This document shows, piece after piece, positions 9,031 through 17,579 of a DNA stretch of 64,000 nt; the stretch's first letter is position 1; each line of letters begins with the position of its first letter. Where the stretch lies: assembly GCF_000426545.1 (NCBI RefSeq), contig NZ_KE384536.1, positions 100,163-164,162 of the forward strand, written 5' to 3'. This DNA is from Paenibacillus massiliensis subsp. panacisoli DSM 21345. GTDB taxonomy: Bacteria > Bacillota > Bacilli > Paenibacillales > Paenibacillaceae. A program made the translations under genes and the position numbers. The notes under the pieces are model-generated. The model did no database searches. It saw only the letters and a list, made by a program, of their open reading frames with translations, and was not told the DNA's origin.

Positions 9031-9408
9031 AATTTGTGAAAAATGCTTGTTCCTTCATGATCATGGTGATGCTTGATTTACAAAATTGTATTATTTTCAG
9101 CACAGGACTATATGTATATAGTTCCATTTGGGTTGCGTACACCGATCGCTTCGCTATTCAGTTGTTCAACCTTTATTTCCTCTAACAACGGCAACCTGTC
9201 GTACAATATTCCCTATACTTCTTCAGATCACTTCAAGTGAACAGGTATCTCATGATTTTGTGACAAATTTCGCACCATGCAACATATAAAGTCGATGAAT
9301 TGATTACAAAAGTGTTGTTTGTAGAATCTTGTTTTGTTGCCGCTCCACTCAGTAAAATGTTAAGAGATTGATATTTTCATATTTTGTCATTTGGAAAGGA
9401 GCATCTCC
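9031..9408. other. AT-rich gene-free stretch before the efflux operon
   Basis: I see no gene here. It must hold the promoter of the TolC-like gene, but no convincing -35/-10 pair is present. TTGTGACA near 9258 and TATAAA at 9285-9290 are spaced too far apart. Confidence 0.3.
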
Positions 9409-10620
9409 ATGAAACATCAACCAGCCGCAGCCGTGCTGCTGCTGTCGTTGTCCGCTGCCCTCAGTATGCCGTCAGCTGTCGGGGCCGCCGGGGGTTCCAC
9501 ATCTACAGCTCCCCTTGGCACGGAAGCAGCCTTATCTACCTCATCCCAACAAGCCAATACTACTGCACCCACTTCTACAACACAGACAGTCAACAGCAGT
9601 AACAACGCCCAGCAACAGGATCTGACTCTGGAGCAGGCTAACATATGGGCCCAGGCCAACAGCTACACTTTGAAGACAGCCGCACAGGACCTTGAACGCA
9701 AAGACCTCGAGCTGAAAAAGAGCATCGATGCTTTGGGATACATACAGCAACCCTCCAATCTGGAAGAGTCGGATTCCTCCGCCAACAATTCTGCCTGGAG
9801 AGACTACACCTCTGCCAATCTTTCCTATCTATCAGCCAAGAAGCAGTCCGAATTTGAGAAAGATAAGGTCTATGCTCAGACTATGAAAACCTACTATGGG
9901 ATCTTCACAGCCGAGAATCAGGTCCTTGTCGCCCAAGAGTCTGTTCAGATCGCCAAGCTGGAGGAGCGGATTGCCATTGCCAAGCTGGCCCGTGGGCTAA
10001 TCTCGGAGAAGAGCAAGATCGATAGCACGAAAGCACGATCCGATGCGGAGCTGACGCTGGAGCAGCGCAAGACCGATCTGCAGAAGGCCAAGGATGAGCT
10101 GAATACCTTGATGAACAAGCCCAAAGGTACGTCATTCAACCTTGTGGATCATCCAGTCTATAAGGAACCAGAGCCTATGAATGTGGAGACACATATCACA
10201 GGGCTGCTCAAAGATAACCCAACGATCTGGCAGCTGCAGGACGCCGTCAAGAATGCAGAAATTACGCTGCGTTATTACAATTTTCAGGGCACCGCCGAGG
10301 ACTATGAACTGGTCAAGCTGGATCTGAAAAATGCCAACGAGGCCCTGACCAACGGCAAGGATAATTTTGCCGAATCGGTAAGATCTCTATACACCACGCT
10401 GCAGGATGAACAGAAAAAATACGTACAGCTGCACGAAGATCTGGAGATTGCCCAAGCTGACTTGGTGCTGGCTCAGAAGAAATGGGAGCGCGGCATGATC
10501 GTAGAGCTGGAGCTCATCAAAGCCCGCTTGAGCGTGGAGCAGTTGAAGCAGCAGATTAACGATCTGGCCATTGGGCTGATTCAGTCCAACTATACCTTGA
10601 ACAAACCTTGGAGCAGCTAA
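9409..10620 (+). CDS. TolC-like (outer membrane efflux protein family) secreted coiled-coil protein
   Basis: The ATG at 9409 has AAAGGAG eight bases upstream, giving 403 residues; an in-frame TTG at 9391 overlaps the binding site and is rejected. A signal peptide (about residues 1-27, ending SAVGAAG) is followed by a Ser/Thr/Gln linker. Long heptad-rich helices follow, with the family opening LTLEQANIWAQANSYTLKTA and two helical hairpin repeats (for example LTLEQRKTDLQKAKDELNTLMNKP). These are features of the TolC/OEP family. A Gram-positive cell has no outer membrane, so it cannot act as a normal TolC channel. It may be a wall-spanning or membrane-associated adaptor of the downstream exporter. 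Confidence 0.8.
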   Translation: MKHQPAAAVLLLSLSAALSMPSAVGAAGGSTSTAPLGTEAALSTSSQQANTTAPTSTTQTVNSSNNAQQQDLTLEQANIWAQANSYTLKTAAQDLERKDLELKKSIDALGYIQQPSNLEESDSSANNSAWRDYTSANLSYLSAKKQSEFEKDKVYAQTMKTYYGIFTAENQVLVAQESVQIAKLEERIAIAKLARGLISEKSKIDSTKARSDAELTLEQRKTDLQKAKDELNTLMNKPKGTSFNLVDHPVYKEPEPMNVETHITGLLKDNPTIWQLQDAVKNAEITLRYYNFQGTAEDYELVKLDLKNANEALTNGKDNFAESVRSLYTTLQDEQKKYVQLHEDLEIAQADLVLAQKKWERGMIVELELIKARLSVEQLKQQINDLAIGLIQSNYTLNKPWSS

Positions 10621-10623
10621 CCC

Positions 10624-10746
10624 ATGCTTCCGAAGTGAGTTTTTGTACGAGAACGATACAGAAGTAAAGCTCACAAAACTAACTAAGTCTATGCTTCCGA
10701 AGCGAGTTTTGTACGAAAGTATTCAGGAAGTAAAGCTCACAAAACT
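10624..10746 (+). repeat. Tandem duplicated leader element (two copies of about 57 bp)
   Basis: Copy 1 is at 10624-10680 and copy 2 at 10691-10746, with period 67. Both start ATGCTTCCGAAG and end AGTAAAGCTCACAAAACT. Each copy can fold by pairing AGTTTTGT-like and ACAAAACT arms, or GTGAG with CTCAC in copy 1. The second copy runs straight into the ribosome binding site TAGGAGAGG of the membrane fusion gene. Confidence 0.85.
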
Positions 10747-10765
10747 TTTAGGAGAGGAACCAGAC

Positions 10766-12226
10766 ATGTCAGAGAATCAAATGAACAACGCATTACAGCA
10801 GCTACGGAAGAAACGCCGGAAGAAATGGATCATCAGTGCCATCGTGGTACTAGCACTTGGTGGCGGTGGAGCCGCCGTATATAGCTCCATGGGCAAGTCT
10901 GATGAGCCAGCTATGATGGCCATTCCCAATGAATCCATTATTGTTGAACGCGGTGACATCACCGAGACCCTGTCTGTGACGGGAACGGTCAAAGCCTCCA
11001 AGGAAGTGAACTTGAACTTCAACAGCACCAGTACAGACAAGCTGGCTGAGGTCAATGTCAAGATCGGAGATCAGGTGAAGCAAGGACAGCTGCTAGGTCG
11101 GCTAAATGATACAGAAGCCAAGCTGCAGATTCAGAACGCCGAGGATGCCCTCCGCATGGCCCGCTCCAAGCTTGCGGATGCCACGAAGGGCCCGAAGGAG
11201 ACCGAGGTGGAGCTGCAGGAAATGAACGTGCAGAAGGCTGCGAAGGCACTGGAGACCGCGAAGAGCAGCTATGAGCTGCAGGAGGCCGAGAATCAGCTCA
11301 AGACAGCCAAGAGCGACCTGGAGATGGCACGCAAGACCTACGAGGATCAAAAGTTCCTGAGCGATTCAGGAGCGATCTCCGCCAAGGAGATGACAGAGGC
11401 CGAGCAGGCCTGGGAGAAAGCCCAGGCCAGCTATGACACAACTGAGCTGCAGATGCGCAAGACTCGCGATCAGATCGAGAGCAGCATTGAGGATGCAGAG
11501 ATGTCCTATCGCACAGCCCTGCTGGAGCTGAAGAAACTGAAAGATCCACCAGAGAAGGATACGCTTGAGAATCTGCAAATCGACATCAGCCGCGCTGAGA
11601 CAGATCTGGAGCAGAAGCGCAGCGAGCTGAACAAGCTGCAGATTACGGCACCTTGGGACGGTGTCATCCTGAAGGTCAATGGTGATGTGGGCACGAGCCC
11701 GACAGCTCCATTCATCGTGATGAACAACTCCAACTCCAGTGACCTGAAGGTAGCGACCAAGATCAACCAGAGTGACATCGTGAAGGTGAAAACGGGACAA
11801 AAGGCCATTTTGACGACGACGGCTTATCCTGGCGAGGAATTCGAGGGAACCGTCACCTTCATCTCACCAGAAGTCTCTGCAGATGAGGGCGTGAATGCTT
11901 ATGCCGCTGAGTTATCCATCACGAATTCGGACAACAAGCTGAAGACGGGGATGATTATGAATATTGCTGTTGAGCTCAGCAAGGTCGAGAATGTCCTGTT
12001 CGTACCCGTAACAGCCATCCAATCCGACGGAGGAGCAGACGGGGTCTATGTCGCCGCTGATCCATCCAATACGTCTGCCTATGAATTCAAGCCGGTAGAG
12101 CTGGGACTCTACACGACGGACCGTGTAGAATTAAAGTCGGGCGTAAATGAGGGAGATACGGTCGTCATCCCTGCACCAGGCGGCGCTGGCATGATGGATG
12201 GCTCGGCAGGAGCGGTCTTCCCATGA
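10766..12226 (+). CDS. HlyD/MacA-type membrane fusion protein of an ABC exporter
   Basis: The ATG at 10766 has AGGAGAGG upstream and gives 486 residues. The same frame is open 41 codons further upstream only because it crosses the repeat element, so that extension is rejected. The sequence shows a basic cytoplasmic N-terminus (RKKRRKKW), one membrane helix (residues about 20-42), a first half-lipoyl motif (VNVKIGDQVKQGQLLGRLND), a long coiled coil (about 115-300), the second half-lipoyl segment (LQITAPWDGVILKV) and a beta-barrel domain. This is the MacA/YknX layout. The product should link the MacB-type permease to the TolC-like protein. Its stop overlaps the ATPase start (ATGA). Confidence 0.92.
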   Translation: MSENQMNNALQQLRKKRRKKWIISAIVVLALGGGGAAVYSSMGKSDEPAMMAIPNESIIVERGDITETLSVTGTVKASKEVNLNFNSTSTDKLAEVNVKIGDQVKQGQLLGRLNDTEAKLQIQNAEDALRMARSKLADATKGPKETEVELQEMNVQKAAKALETAKSSYELQEAENQLKTAKSDLEMARKTYEDQKFLSDSGAISAKEMTEAEQAWEKAQASYDTTELQMRKTRDQIESSIEDAEMSYRTALLELKKLKDPPEKDTLENLQIDISRAETDLEQKRSELNKLQITAPWDGVILKVNGDVGTSPTAPFIVMNNSNSSDLKVATKINQSDIVKVKTGQKAILTTTAYPGEEFEGTVTFISPEVSADEGVNAYAAELSITNSDNKLKTGMIMNIAVELSKVENVLFVPVTAIQSDGGADGVYVAADPSNTSAYEFKPVELGLYTTDRVELKSGVNEGDTVVIPAPGGAGMMDGSAGAVFP

Positions 12227-12942
12227 GTGCAGTAATGGAGATTCGAAATCTGAAGAAAATCTATCACGTGGGTGATCAGGAAATCCACGCGCTCAGGGAC
12301 GTAAGTATGTCCATTCAAGAAGGGGAATTCGTAGCGGTCATGGGACCGTCCGGCTCCGGGAAATCCACGATGATGAATGTGATGGGCTGTCTGGATTCGC
12401 CTACATCCGGTGAATTCTATCTGGATGGATACTCCATTCTGGACGCGCGTGAATATGAGCTGGCACATATCCGCAATGAGAAGATCGGCTTCGTCTTCCA
12501 AAAGTTCCACCTGCTTCCCCGCTCGACAGCTCTTGCAAATGTGGAGCTGCCTCTGCTCTACGCGGGCGTGTCCGCCCGAGAGCGGCGTGAACGAGCCATT
12601 GAGGCGCTCGCGAGTGTCGGACTGGCCGAGCGAATGTACAATAAGCCCAATGAGCTATCTGGCGGACAGCAGCAGCGTGTCTCCATTGCCAGAGCGCTTG
12701 TCGCCAATCCCGTAATTCTGCTCGCTGATGAACCGACCGGAGCGCTGGATTCGCGGACAAGCCGCGAGATTATGGAGATTTTCCAGGATCTCAACGATCA
12801 CGGGAAGACGATTATATTGGTCACGCATGATATTGAGGTGTCGGAGTACGCCAAGCGGCTGGTTCACTTTCGCGACGGGCAGATTGAACAGGATCATCCG
12901 GTAGAGAACCGGAGATTCGCGCGAAAGGAAGTGGTGGAGTGA
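12223..12942 (+). CDS. MacB/LolD-type ABC transporter ATP-binding protein
   Basis: A 239-residue ATPase. Walker A is GPSGSGKST near residues 43-51, the Q-loop lies in FVFQKFHLLP, the signature is LSGGQQQR near 146, and Walker B is ILLADEPTGALD. ADEPTGALDS and the short N-terminus are typical of the MacB/FtsE/LolD group, which powers mechanotransmission rather than substrate passage through the membrane. The start overlaps the fusion protein stop by 4 bases and its own stop overlaps the permease start, so the three genes are translationally coupled. Confidence 0.95.
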   Translation: MSAVMEIRNLKKIYHVGDQEIHALRDVSMSIQEGEFVAVMGPSGSGKSTMMNVMGCLDSPTSGEFYLDGYSILDAREYELAHIRNEKIGFVFQKFHLLPRSTALANVELPLLYAGVSARERRERAIEALASVGLAERMYNKPNELSGGQQQRVSIARALVANPVILLADEPTGALDSRTSREIMEIFQDLNDHGKTIILVTHDIEVSEYAKRLVHFRDGQIEQDHPVENRRFARKEVVE

Positions 12943-14150
12943 GTTTCCTCGAGACGATTCGTGTAGCACTGAGCAGTCTGCGCAGTAATCTGCTCCGTAC
13001 GATCCTGACGATGCTGGGGATCATCATCGGGATCGGTGCGGTGATTGCCATCATGGCCATTGGCCGTGGAACATCCGCCAGCATCACGAAGGAGATCAAC
13101 GGACTAGGCAGTAATCTGCTCATGATCTATCCGTACGCACCCTTCGACGAGAACAACTGGATGACGATGGCCCAGCCCAAAAACTTCACCCTTGAAGATG
13201 CAAAGGGCATGGAGAAGCTTCCCTCTGTTGCTGATGTAGCGCCTAGTGCCATGAATTCAGCCAAAGCCTCCTGGAAGCGACAAGTCGTAGATGCTCAGGT
13301 TGAGGCTACTACCGAGTCCTTTTACCGTGTCAAAAAGCTCTCACTGAAGTACGGACGCACCTTCACCCATCACGAGGTGGACAATCGCATGAACGTTATC
13401 ATCCTGGGCTCCGATGCAGCACAGTCGCTCTTCGGACAAGCAGCCTCTACCGCTGTAGGACAGACGATCCAGCTCAAGGATATTCCGTTCAAGGTGGTCG
13501 GTGTAATGAATCCAGCCAATAGCGCACGCAGCTATACGAACAATCAGGTCTACATTCCCCTTACGACAGGGATGAACATGTTCGGCCATATGAATATTCA
13601 GGAAATGAATGCCTCCGCTATCGCCTTCGACAAGATCGATCAGGCCAAGGAGGAGATTAGGCAGCTGCTGCGTAGCAGTCATAAGCTGAAGCCTGAGGAG
13701 CAAGATGACTTCCAGTTCATGACGCAATCAGAGATCATGCAAATGTCCTCTGGTGTCAACGATACGATGAATCTGCTGCTGCTTGGTGTGGCTGGTATTG
13801 CACTCGTCATCGGCGGGGTCGGCATTATGAACATCATGCTGGTATCCGTAACCGAGCGTACGCGGGAGATCGGTATCCGCAAGGCGATTGGAGCAAGGCG
13901 CAGCAATATTCTGACCCAATTCCTGACCGAGTCGGTCTTCATCAGTCTGATTGGCGGCTTGATTGGGATTGGTACCGGGATTGGCGCAGCCAAGATGCTG
14001 CAGAAGTTCGCGGGTATGCCGATTGAATTCTCGTATGAGCCAATTATCTATGCCTTTACCAGCTGTGTGCTGGTCGGAGTAGTCTTCGGCGTATATCCGG
14101 CACTTAAGGCTTCCAAGCTCAAGCCGATCGACGCGCTTCGTTATGAATAG
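12939..14150 (+). CDS. MacB-type ABC transporter permease (FtsX fold)
   Basis: A 403-residue permease starting at GTG 12939 within the GTGA overlap with the ATPase stop. One N-terminal membrane helix (residues about 20-42, ILTMLGIIIGIGAVIAIMAIG) is followed by a large extracytoplasmic MacB_PCD domain. Three C-terminal helices belong to the FtsX domain, including GIALVIGGVGIMNIMLVSVTERTREIGIRKAIGA, the coupling motif. The closest described systems are YknXYZ of Bacillus and MacAB, which export peptides, macrolides or toxins. The substrate cannot be read from the sequence. Confidence 0.94.
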   Translation: MSFLETIRVALSSLRSNLLRTILTMLGIIIGIGAVIAIMAIGRGTSASITKEINGLGSNLLMIYPYAPFDENNWMTMAQPKNFTLEDAKGMEKLPSVADVAPSAMNSAKASWKRQVVDAQVEATTESFYRVKKLSLKYGRTFTHHEVDNRMNVIILGSDAAQSLFGQAASTAVGQTIQLKDIPFKVVGVMNPANSARSYTNNQVYIPLTTGMNMFGHMNIQEMNASAIAFDKIDQAKEEIRQLLRSSHKLKPEEQDDFQFMTQSEIMQMSSGVNDTMNLLLLGVAGIALVIGGVGIMNIMLVSVTERTREIGIRKAIGARRSNILTQFLTESVFISLIGGLIGIGTGIGAAKMLQKFAGMPIEFSYEPIIYAFTSCVLVGVVFGVYPALKASKLKPIDALRYE

Positions 14151-14207
14151 GATGATATGCGGACTGATTCAGGCAGCAACATGATGAATGTCCACTTCGT
14201 GCAAACG

Positions 14208-14240
14208 AGCCTTAAAGATCACTCTTAAGCCTGATTTTTT
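14208..14240 (+). terminator. Probable terminator after the exporter operon
   Basis: AGCCTTAA at 14208-14215 pairs with TTAAGCCT at 14225-14232 with one mismatch. A 9-base loop separates the arms and GATTTTTT follows. Confidence 0.6.
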
Positions 14241-14388
14241 ATACTAAAATTAAGTACATACCGTCTCTTGGTAAAATGGAAGTACGACTGGCCATTTACA
14301 CGGGGACGGTTTCTTGGCGTATAGGTCTTGTGTATACATGGATGTCTACAGAAATTTCAAATCTCTCAAAGATTGGAGGTCTATCATT

Positions 14389-14640
14389 ATGAAAAAATAT
14401 AGCTACAACGAAAATATCAATATGCTAGAGGTACATCCTGAATATGTTGAAGCAGGTATACAACATGCGGAGAAAAAAGGATATTCGTCGCTTCGTTTTA
14501 TAAAATTGGATTATAGTAATTCAGATACAGCCTACACTTTGGACTTAACACCTTTAAGGGAAAAGGACTTTATTGAGTCAATCTCCATCTCAGATACTTT
14601 CAAAATTGCAAAATATGATATTGAAGCTCTCTATACGTAA
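14389..14640 (+). CDS. Leucine-rich-repeat-like protein, N-terminal part (frameshifted)
   Basis: The ATG at 14389 has GGAGGT eight bases upstream, so translation clearly starts here. The frame gives 83 residues (MKKYSYNENINMLEVHPEYVEAG...) and stops at TAA 14638-14640. The next frame continues at once with a leucine-rich-repeat-like sequence. Deleting one base near 14632-14636 joins IEALY to RKNLKKLTCENK in one protein of about 285 residues. Codon use is more AT-rich than in the neighbouring genes. The function is unknown; such small LRR-like proteins often belong to contact-dependent or immunity-type families, but nothing here proves that. Confidence 0.65.
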   Translation: MKKYSYNENINMLEVHPEYVEAGIQHAEKKGYSSLRFIKLDYSNSDTAYTLDLTPLREKDFIESISISDTFKIAKYDIEALYT

Positions 14641-15247
14641 GAACCTGAAGAAGTTAACCTGTGAGAATAAGAACATTGTTTTTGATTATTCCAGATTCAA
14701 CAATCTTGAGGAGCTATACGTTCATTATCATAAGAAAAGCCAACATTTCTCCACACTGAGCAGCTTGAAGGTTCTAATGCTACACTCTTTTTCTGATCAA
14801 GATTGCTCAGCACTCCGTGAATTCAAGAGGTTGGAGAAGCTCTTTCTAACAGGAGCATCTGTGGAGAATTTAGACGGCTTGGAAGGCTTAGTGAACTTGC
14901 AAGTATTTAAATTAAGCTATAGCTCAAAGGTTTCTGATGTGACCCCTGCTTTTAAAATTCCCAAGCTAAGCTTGCTCCATATAGAAAAGTGTAAAAATAT
15001 AAGGGATATCTCTTTGTCTGAGGACAATCATTCGATAGAGGATCTGTTTGTATCCGAGGTAGACTCTCTATCCTTTATCTCGCAAATGAAAGGACTACAA
15101 AAGTTGAAATTCTGGAGCCTGAAAGATGGACAGCTAGCTCCCATTATCCAAAAAAATCCCCCTTTAGATGAAGTGGACTTCTATCCCAACAAGAGACACT
15201 ACAGTCATACGAAAGAGGAAATCAATGAAATATTGAAAGGCAAGTAA
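14573..15247 (+). pseudogene. Leucine-rich-repeat-like protein, C-terminal part (out of frame)
   Basis: This frame overlaps the end of the preceding gene and carries its continuation. Irregular leucine-rich repeats of about 20-24 residues are visible (FNNLEELYVHY, LSSLKVLMLHSF, FKRLEKLFLTGA, LVNLQVFKLSY, IPKLSLLHIEKC, MKGLQKLKFWSL), ending with a charged tail. There is no ribosome binding site for an independent start, so the segment is best seen as the displaced C-terminal two-thirds of the gene starting at 14389. If the frameshift is a sequencing error the two parts form one intact gene. Confidence 0.65.
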
Positions 15248-15453
15248 GTCTAACCTCCAAACTCCCGTTTACGGCACTATATACCGTGATATCGTGCACA
15301 AGTGATTCTTACAATCAGCTGTCTTGATGTGTAGGGTGCGCCAGATGGGTTAATCCTGAAATAACTTGCTTCAGTGCGTGAAAAAAAGTGCAGCTTGTGC
15401 TACAATACATGAATTGTACAGCCTATAACTTCAGGGGGGTTAATTGAATCACC

Positions 15454-16086
15454 ATGCTCATTATTGGTATCGCCGGCGGCACCGGCTCTGGGAAGACCAG
15501 CGTTGCTCGTTCAGTTATTGACCGCCTGGGATCAGGGAAGGTTACCTTCATCTCTCAGGATAATTATTATAAAGACCAGCCTCACCTCAGCTTCGCGGAG
15601 CGCGAACGGACGAACTACGACCATCCCTTCGCTTTTGACAACGACTTGCTCATGGAGCACCTGACACAGCTTAAGCAGGGTGAGCCGGCTCACGCACCTA
15701 TCTATGATTTTACTCGCCATGCACGCTCTACGGAGACGATCAAGCTGAAGCCTAACAACATTGTCATTCTGGAAGGGCTTCATGTGTTATCAGATGAGAA
15801 GCTCCGTACACTTCTCGATATCAAGGTATTCGTCGATACTGATCCTGATGTGCGGATTCTGCGTCGTGTACTCCGTGATATTGAGGAACGCGGGCGGACG
15901 ATTCAATCCATTCATCAGCAATATCTGACTACCGTCAAGCCTATGCACGAGGCCTTCATCGAGCCTTCGAAGAAATATGCAGACCTGATTATTCCCGAGG
16001 GTGGGCAAAATGAAGTCGGCATTCAGCTGCTGTCCGTGCTGACCGAGAAGTATCTGACTGGTGATAAAAAGTGGCCTAGCGCCTAA
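15454..16086 (+). CDS. udk: Uridine kinase
   Basis: A 210-residue kinase of the uridine/cytidine salvage pathway (nucleoside to UMP/CMP using ATP or GTP). The P-loop GGTGSGKTS is at residues 8-16, followed by FISQDNYYKD, the NYDHPFAFD substrate loop, PIYDFTRHAR, the Walker-B-like VILEGLHVL and a lid region RRVLRDIEERGRT. The length matches the family. The SD-like AGGGGGGT lies about 14 bases before the ATG, somewhat distant. The gene stands alone with its own terminator. Confidence 0.95.
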   Translation: MLIIGIAGGTGSGKTSVARSVIDRLGSGKVTFISQDNYYKDQPHLSFAERERTNYDHPFAFDNDLLMEHLTQLKQGEPAHAPIYDFTRHARSTETIKLKPNNIVILEGLHVLSDEKLRTLLDIKVFVDTDPDVRILRRVLRDIEERGRTIQSIHQQYLTTVKPMHEAFIEPSKKYADLIIPEGGQNEVGIQLLSVLTEKYLTGDKKWPSA

Positions 16087-16201
16087 ACTGGTTCAACAAG
16101 CATAGTTTACTGCAATTTCCGTACAGAAGAGCTGTTTTCTCCTGATCTCTTCGCAGCATGTATCGTTCATTTCCTATTTTGGCTGTGACATACGAGCTGT
16201 G

Positions 16202-16228
16202 AGAGCAGGTAAAAGCATGCTCTTTTTC
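16202..16228 (+). terminator. Terminator after udk
   Basis: AGAGCA at 16202-16207 pairs with TGCTCT at 16218-16223 around a 10-base loop, followed by TTTTCC. Confidence 0.7.
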
Positions 16229-16299
16229 CTATTGGGATGCCAAGACCTTTACTTCCTAGTCAAAAGCCAAGTAGGATGACTATCCAAAGATGCCTAGAC

Positions 16300-16340
16300 A
16301 AAAACAACGGATACTGCTTAATTAGCGTATCCATTGTTGT
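16300..16340 (-). terminator. Terminator of the GH88 operon
   Basis: On the minus strand AACAATGGATAC pairs with GTATCCGTTGTT (one mismatch), and TTTTTG follows. It lies 40 bases beyond the GH88 stop and faces the udk terminator. Confidence 0.7.
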
Positions 16341-16379
16341 AGCGTTGATATATAGTTGGCAGCCTCTATTCGCTTGCCC

Positions 16380-17495
16380 TTACTTGCTGCTTAGACTGAA
16401 AAACCCTTCTTCACCACGCAGCTTCGCGAGTGCCTCTGCAAAGAAATAATCTCCGTAGATGATCGGCACGTTCAGGTACTTCTGCTCTGGGTAATGAACC
16501 GTCCCCTTCGTGATGATCCCTTCCTCATCTGCTGGTGAAGTATACTGCTCGTAGAGTCCCTTAAGGATTCTTTCAGCCGCTTCCTTATATTGCTTGCCCT
16601 TGGTCGAATAACGCGCCAGCTCCAGCAATCCACTTGCTACAATAGCAGACGCTGATGAATCCCAAGCGATTCGATGCTCCTCGGGAGCACGGAAGTCCCA
16701 ATACGGCACGATATCATCGCCCAGCTCGGCCAGGAAGAAGTCTGCTGCTCCTTCGGCCACCTGAAGATCACGCGGATTCCGGGTCCAGCCATAAGAGAGC
16801 GCGAAGCCGTACACAGCCCAAGAGGTCCCTCTCGCCCATGCTGATCCCGGGGCGTAGCCCTGACCACCATGCTGAATTGGTGTCTGCCCTGGCAGGAACT
16901 CCATGACGTGGGAGATGGAGCCGTCACTGCGGACGAACTCGCTTGCGACCGTATCGGCATGAGCTACGGCAATCTCTGCGAATCTGGAGTCTCCGCTCTC
17001 CGCGGATGCCCAGTGCAGCAACGGTAGATTCATCATGCTGTCGATAATCGCAACATAACGGGTATCCATGAACGTAGATTCGAAGTTCCAGGCACGAATG
17101 AAGCGGCCGCTCAGATGAAAACGAGCCGAGAGAAGATTCGCCGCTAGCAGCGAGCGCCGTCTTGAGTCCTGCTCTCCAGTCAGTCCGTAGCTGGCTACTC
17201 CGCTCAGTAGCCAAATGAATCCAAGATCATGGTCCACAGCTTCTGTATCATGCAGGCACTCCTCCAATTGTCGCTCACAGCTTGCCAGTATAGGTAGCAG
17301 CTCATTACGTTGCTCTGAGCGATAGACGAGCCATAGCAGTCCGGGCCAGAAGCCCGCTGTCCACCAAGCTGCCTCGCGCTGGTCATAGGCCCCATCCAAG
17401 ACAACATGCGGGAAGGAATCACTGATTCTTTGAGCCGTTCGCAGCGTACTATCTACTGTATGCTGCCAGGCAGCATCAATCCAAGTCGAAGTCAA
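16380..17495 (-). CDS. GH88 unsaturated glucuronyl hydrolase
   Basis: A 371-residue (alpha/alpha)6-barrel enzyme of family GH88. It removes the 4,5-unsaturated uronic acid left at the non-reducing end by polysaccharide lyases. The sequence DHDLGF (Asp88) and IIDSMMNLPLL (Asp152) match the two catalytic aspartates of Bacillus unsaturated glucuronyl hydrolase (Asp88 and Asp149). There is no signal peptide, so it acts on imported oligosaccharides. The start is TTG at 17495, with AAGGAG about ten bases upstream. It is the third gene of a minus-strand run with the lyase-like protein and heparinase. Confidence 0.93.
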   Translation of the reverse strand: MTSTWIDAAWQHTVDSTLRTAQRISDSFPHVVLDGAYDQREAAWWTAGFWPGLLWLVYRSEQRNELLPILASCERQLEECLHDTEAVDHDLGFIWLLSGVASYGLTGEQDSRRRSLLAANLLSARFHLSGRFIRAWNFESTFMDTRYVAIIDSMMNLPLLHWASAESGDSRFAEIAVAHADTVASEFVRSDGSISHVMEFLPGQTPIQHGGQGYAPGSAWARGTSWAVYGFALSYGWTRNPRDLQVAEGAADFFLAELGDDIVPYWDFRAPEEHRIAWDSSASAIVASGLLELARYSTKGKQYKEAAERILKGLYEQYTSPADEEGIITKGTVHYPEQKYLNVPIIYGDYFFAEALAKLRGEEGFFSLSSK

Positions 17496-17579
17496 CTCTA
17501 ATCACTCCTTAATTTGCTAATATAGTCAGCTCTCATAAGTCATCCTACTTGCCGTTAACTCTAACCATCCCACACGCTA

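Noticed and set aside
10643..10765. 41-codon N-terminal extension of the membrane fusion protein
   Set aside because: It only reads through the repeated leader element (producing a repeated VKLTKL-like peptide). A good ribosome binding site precedes ATG 10766.
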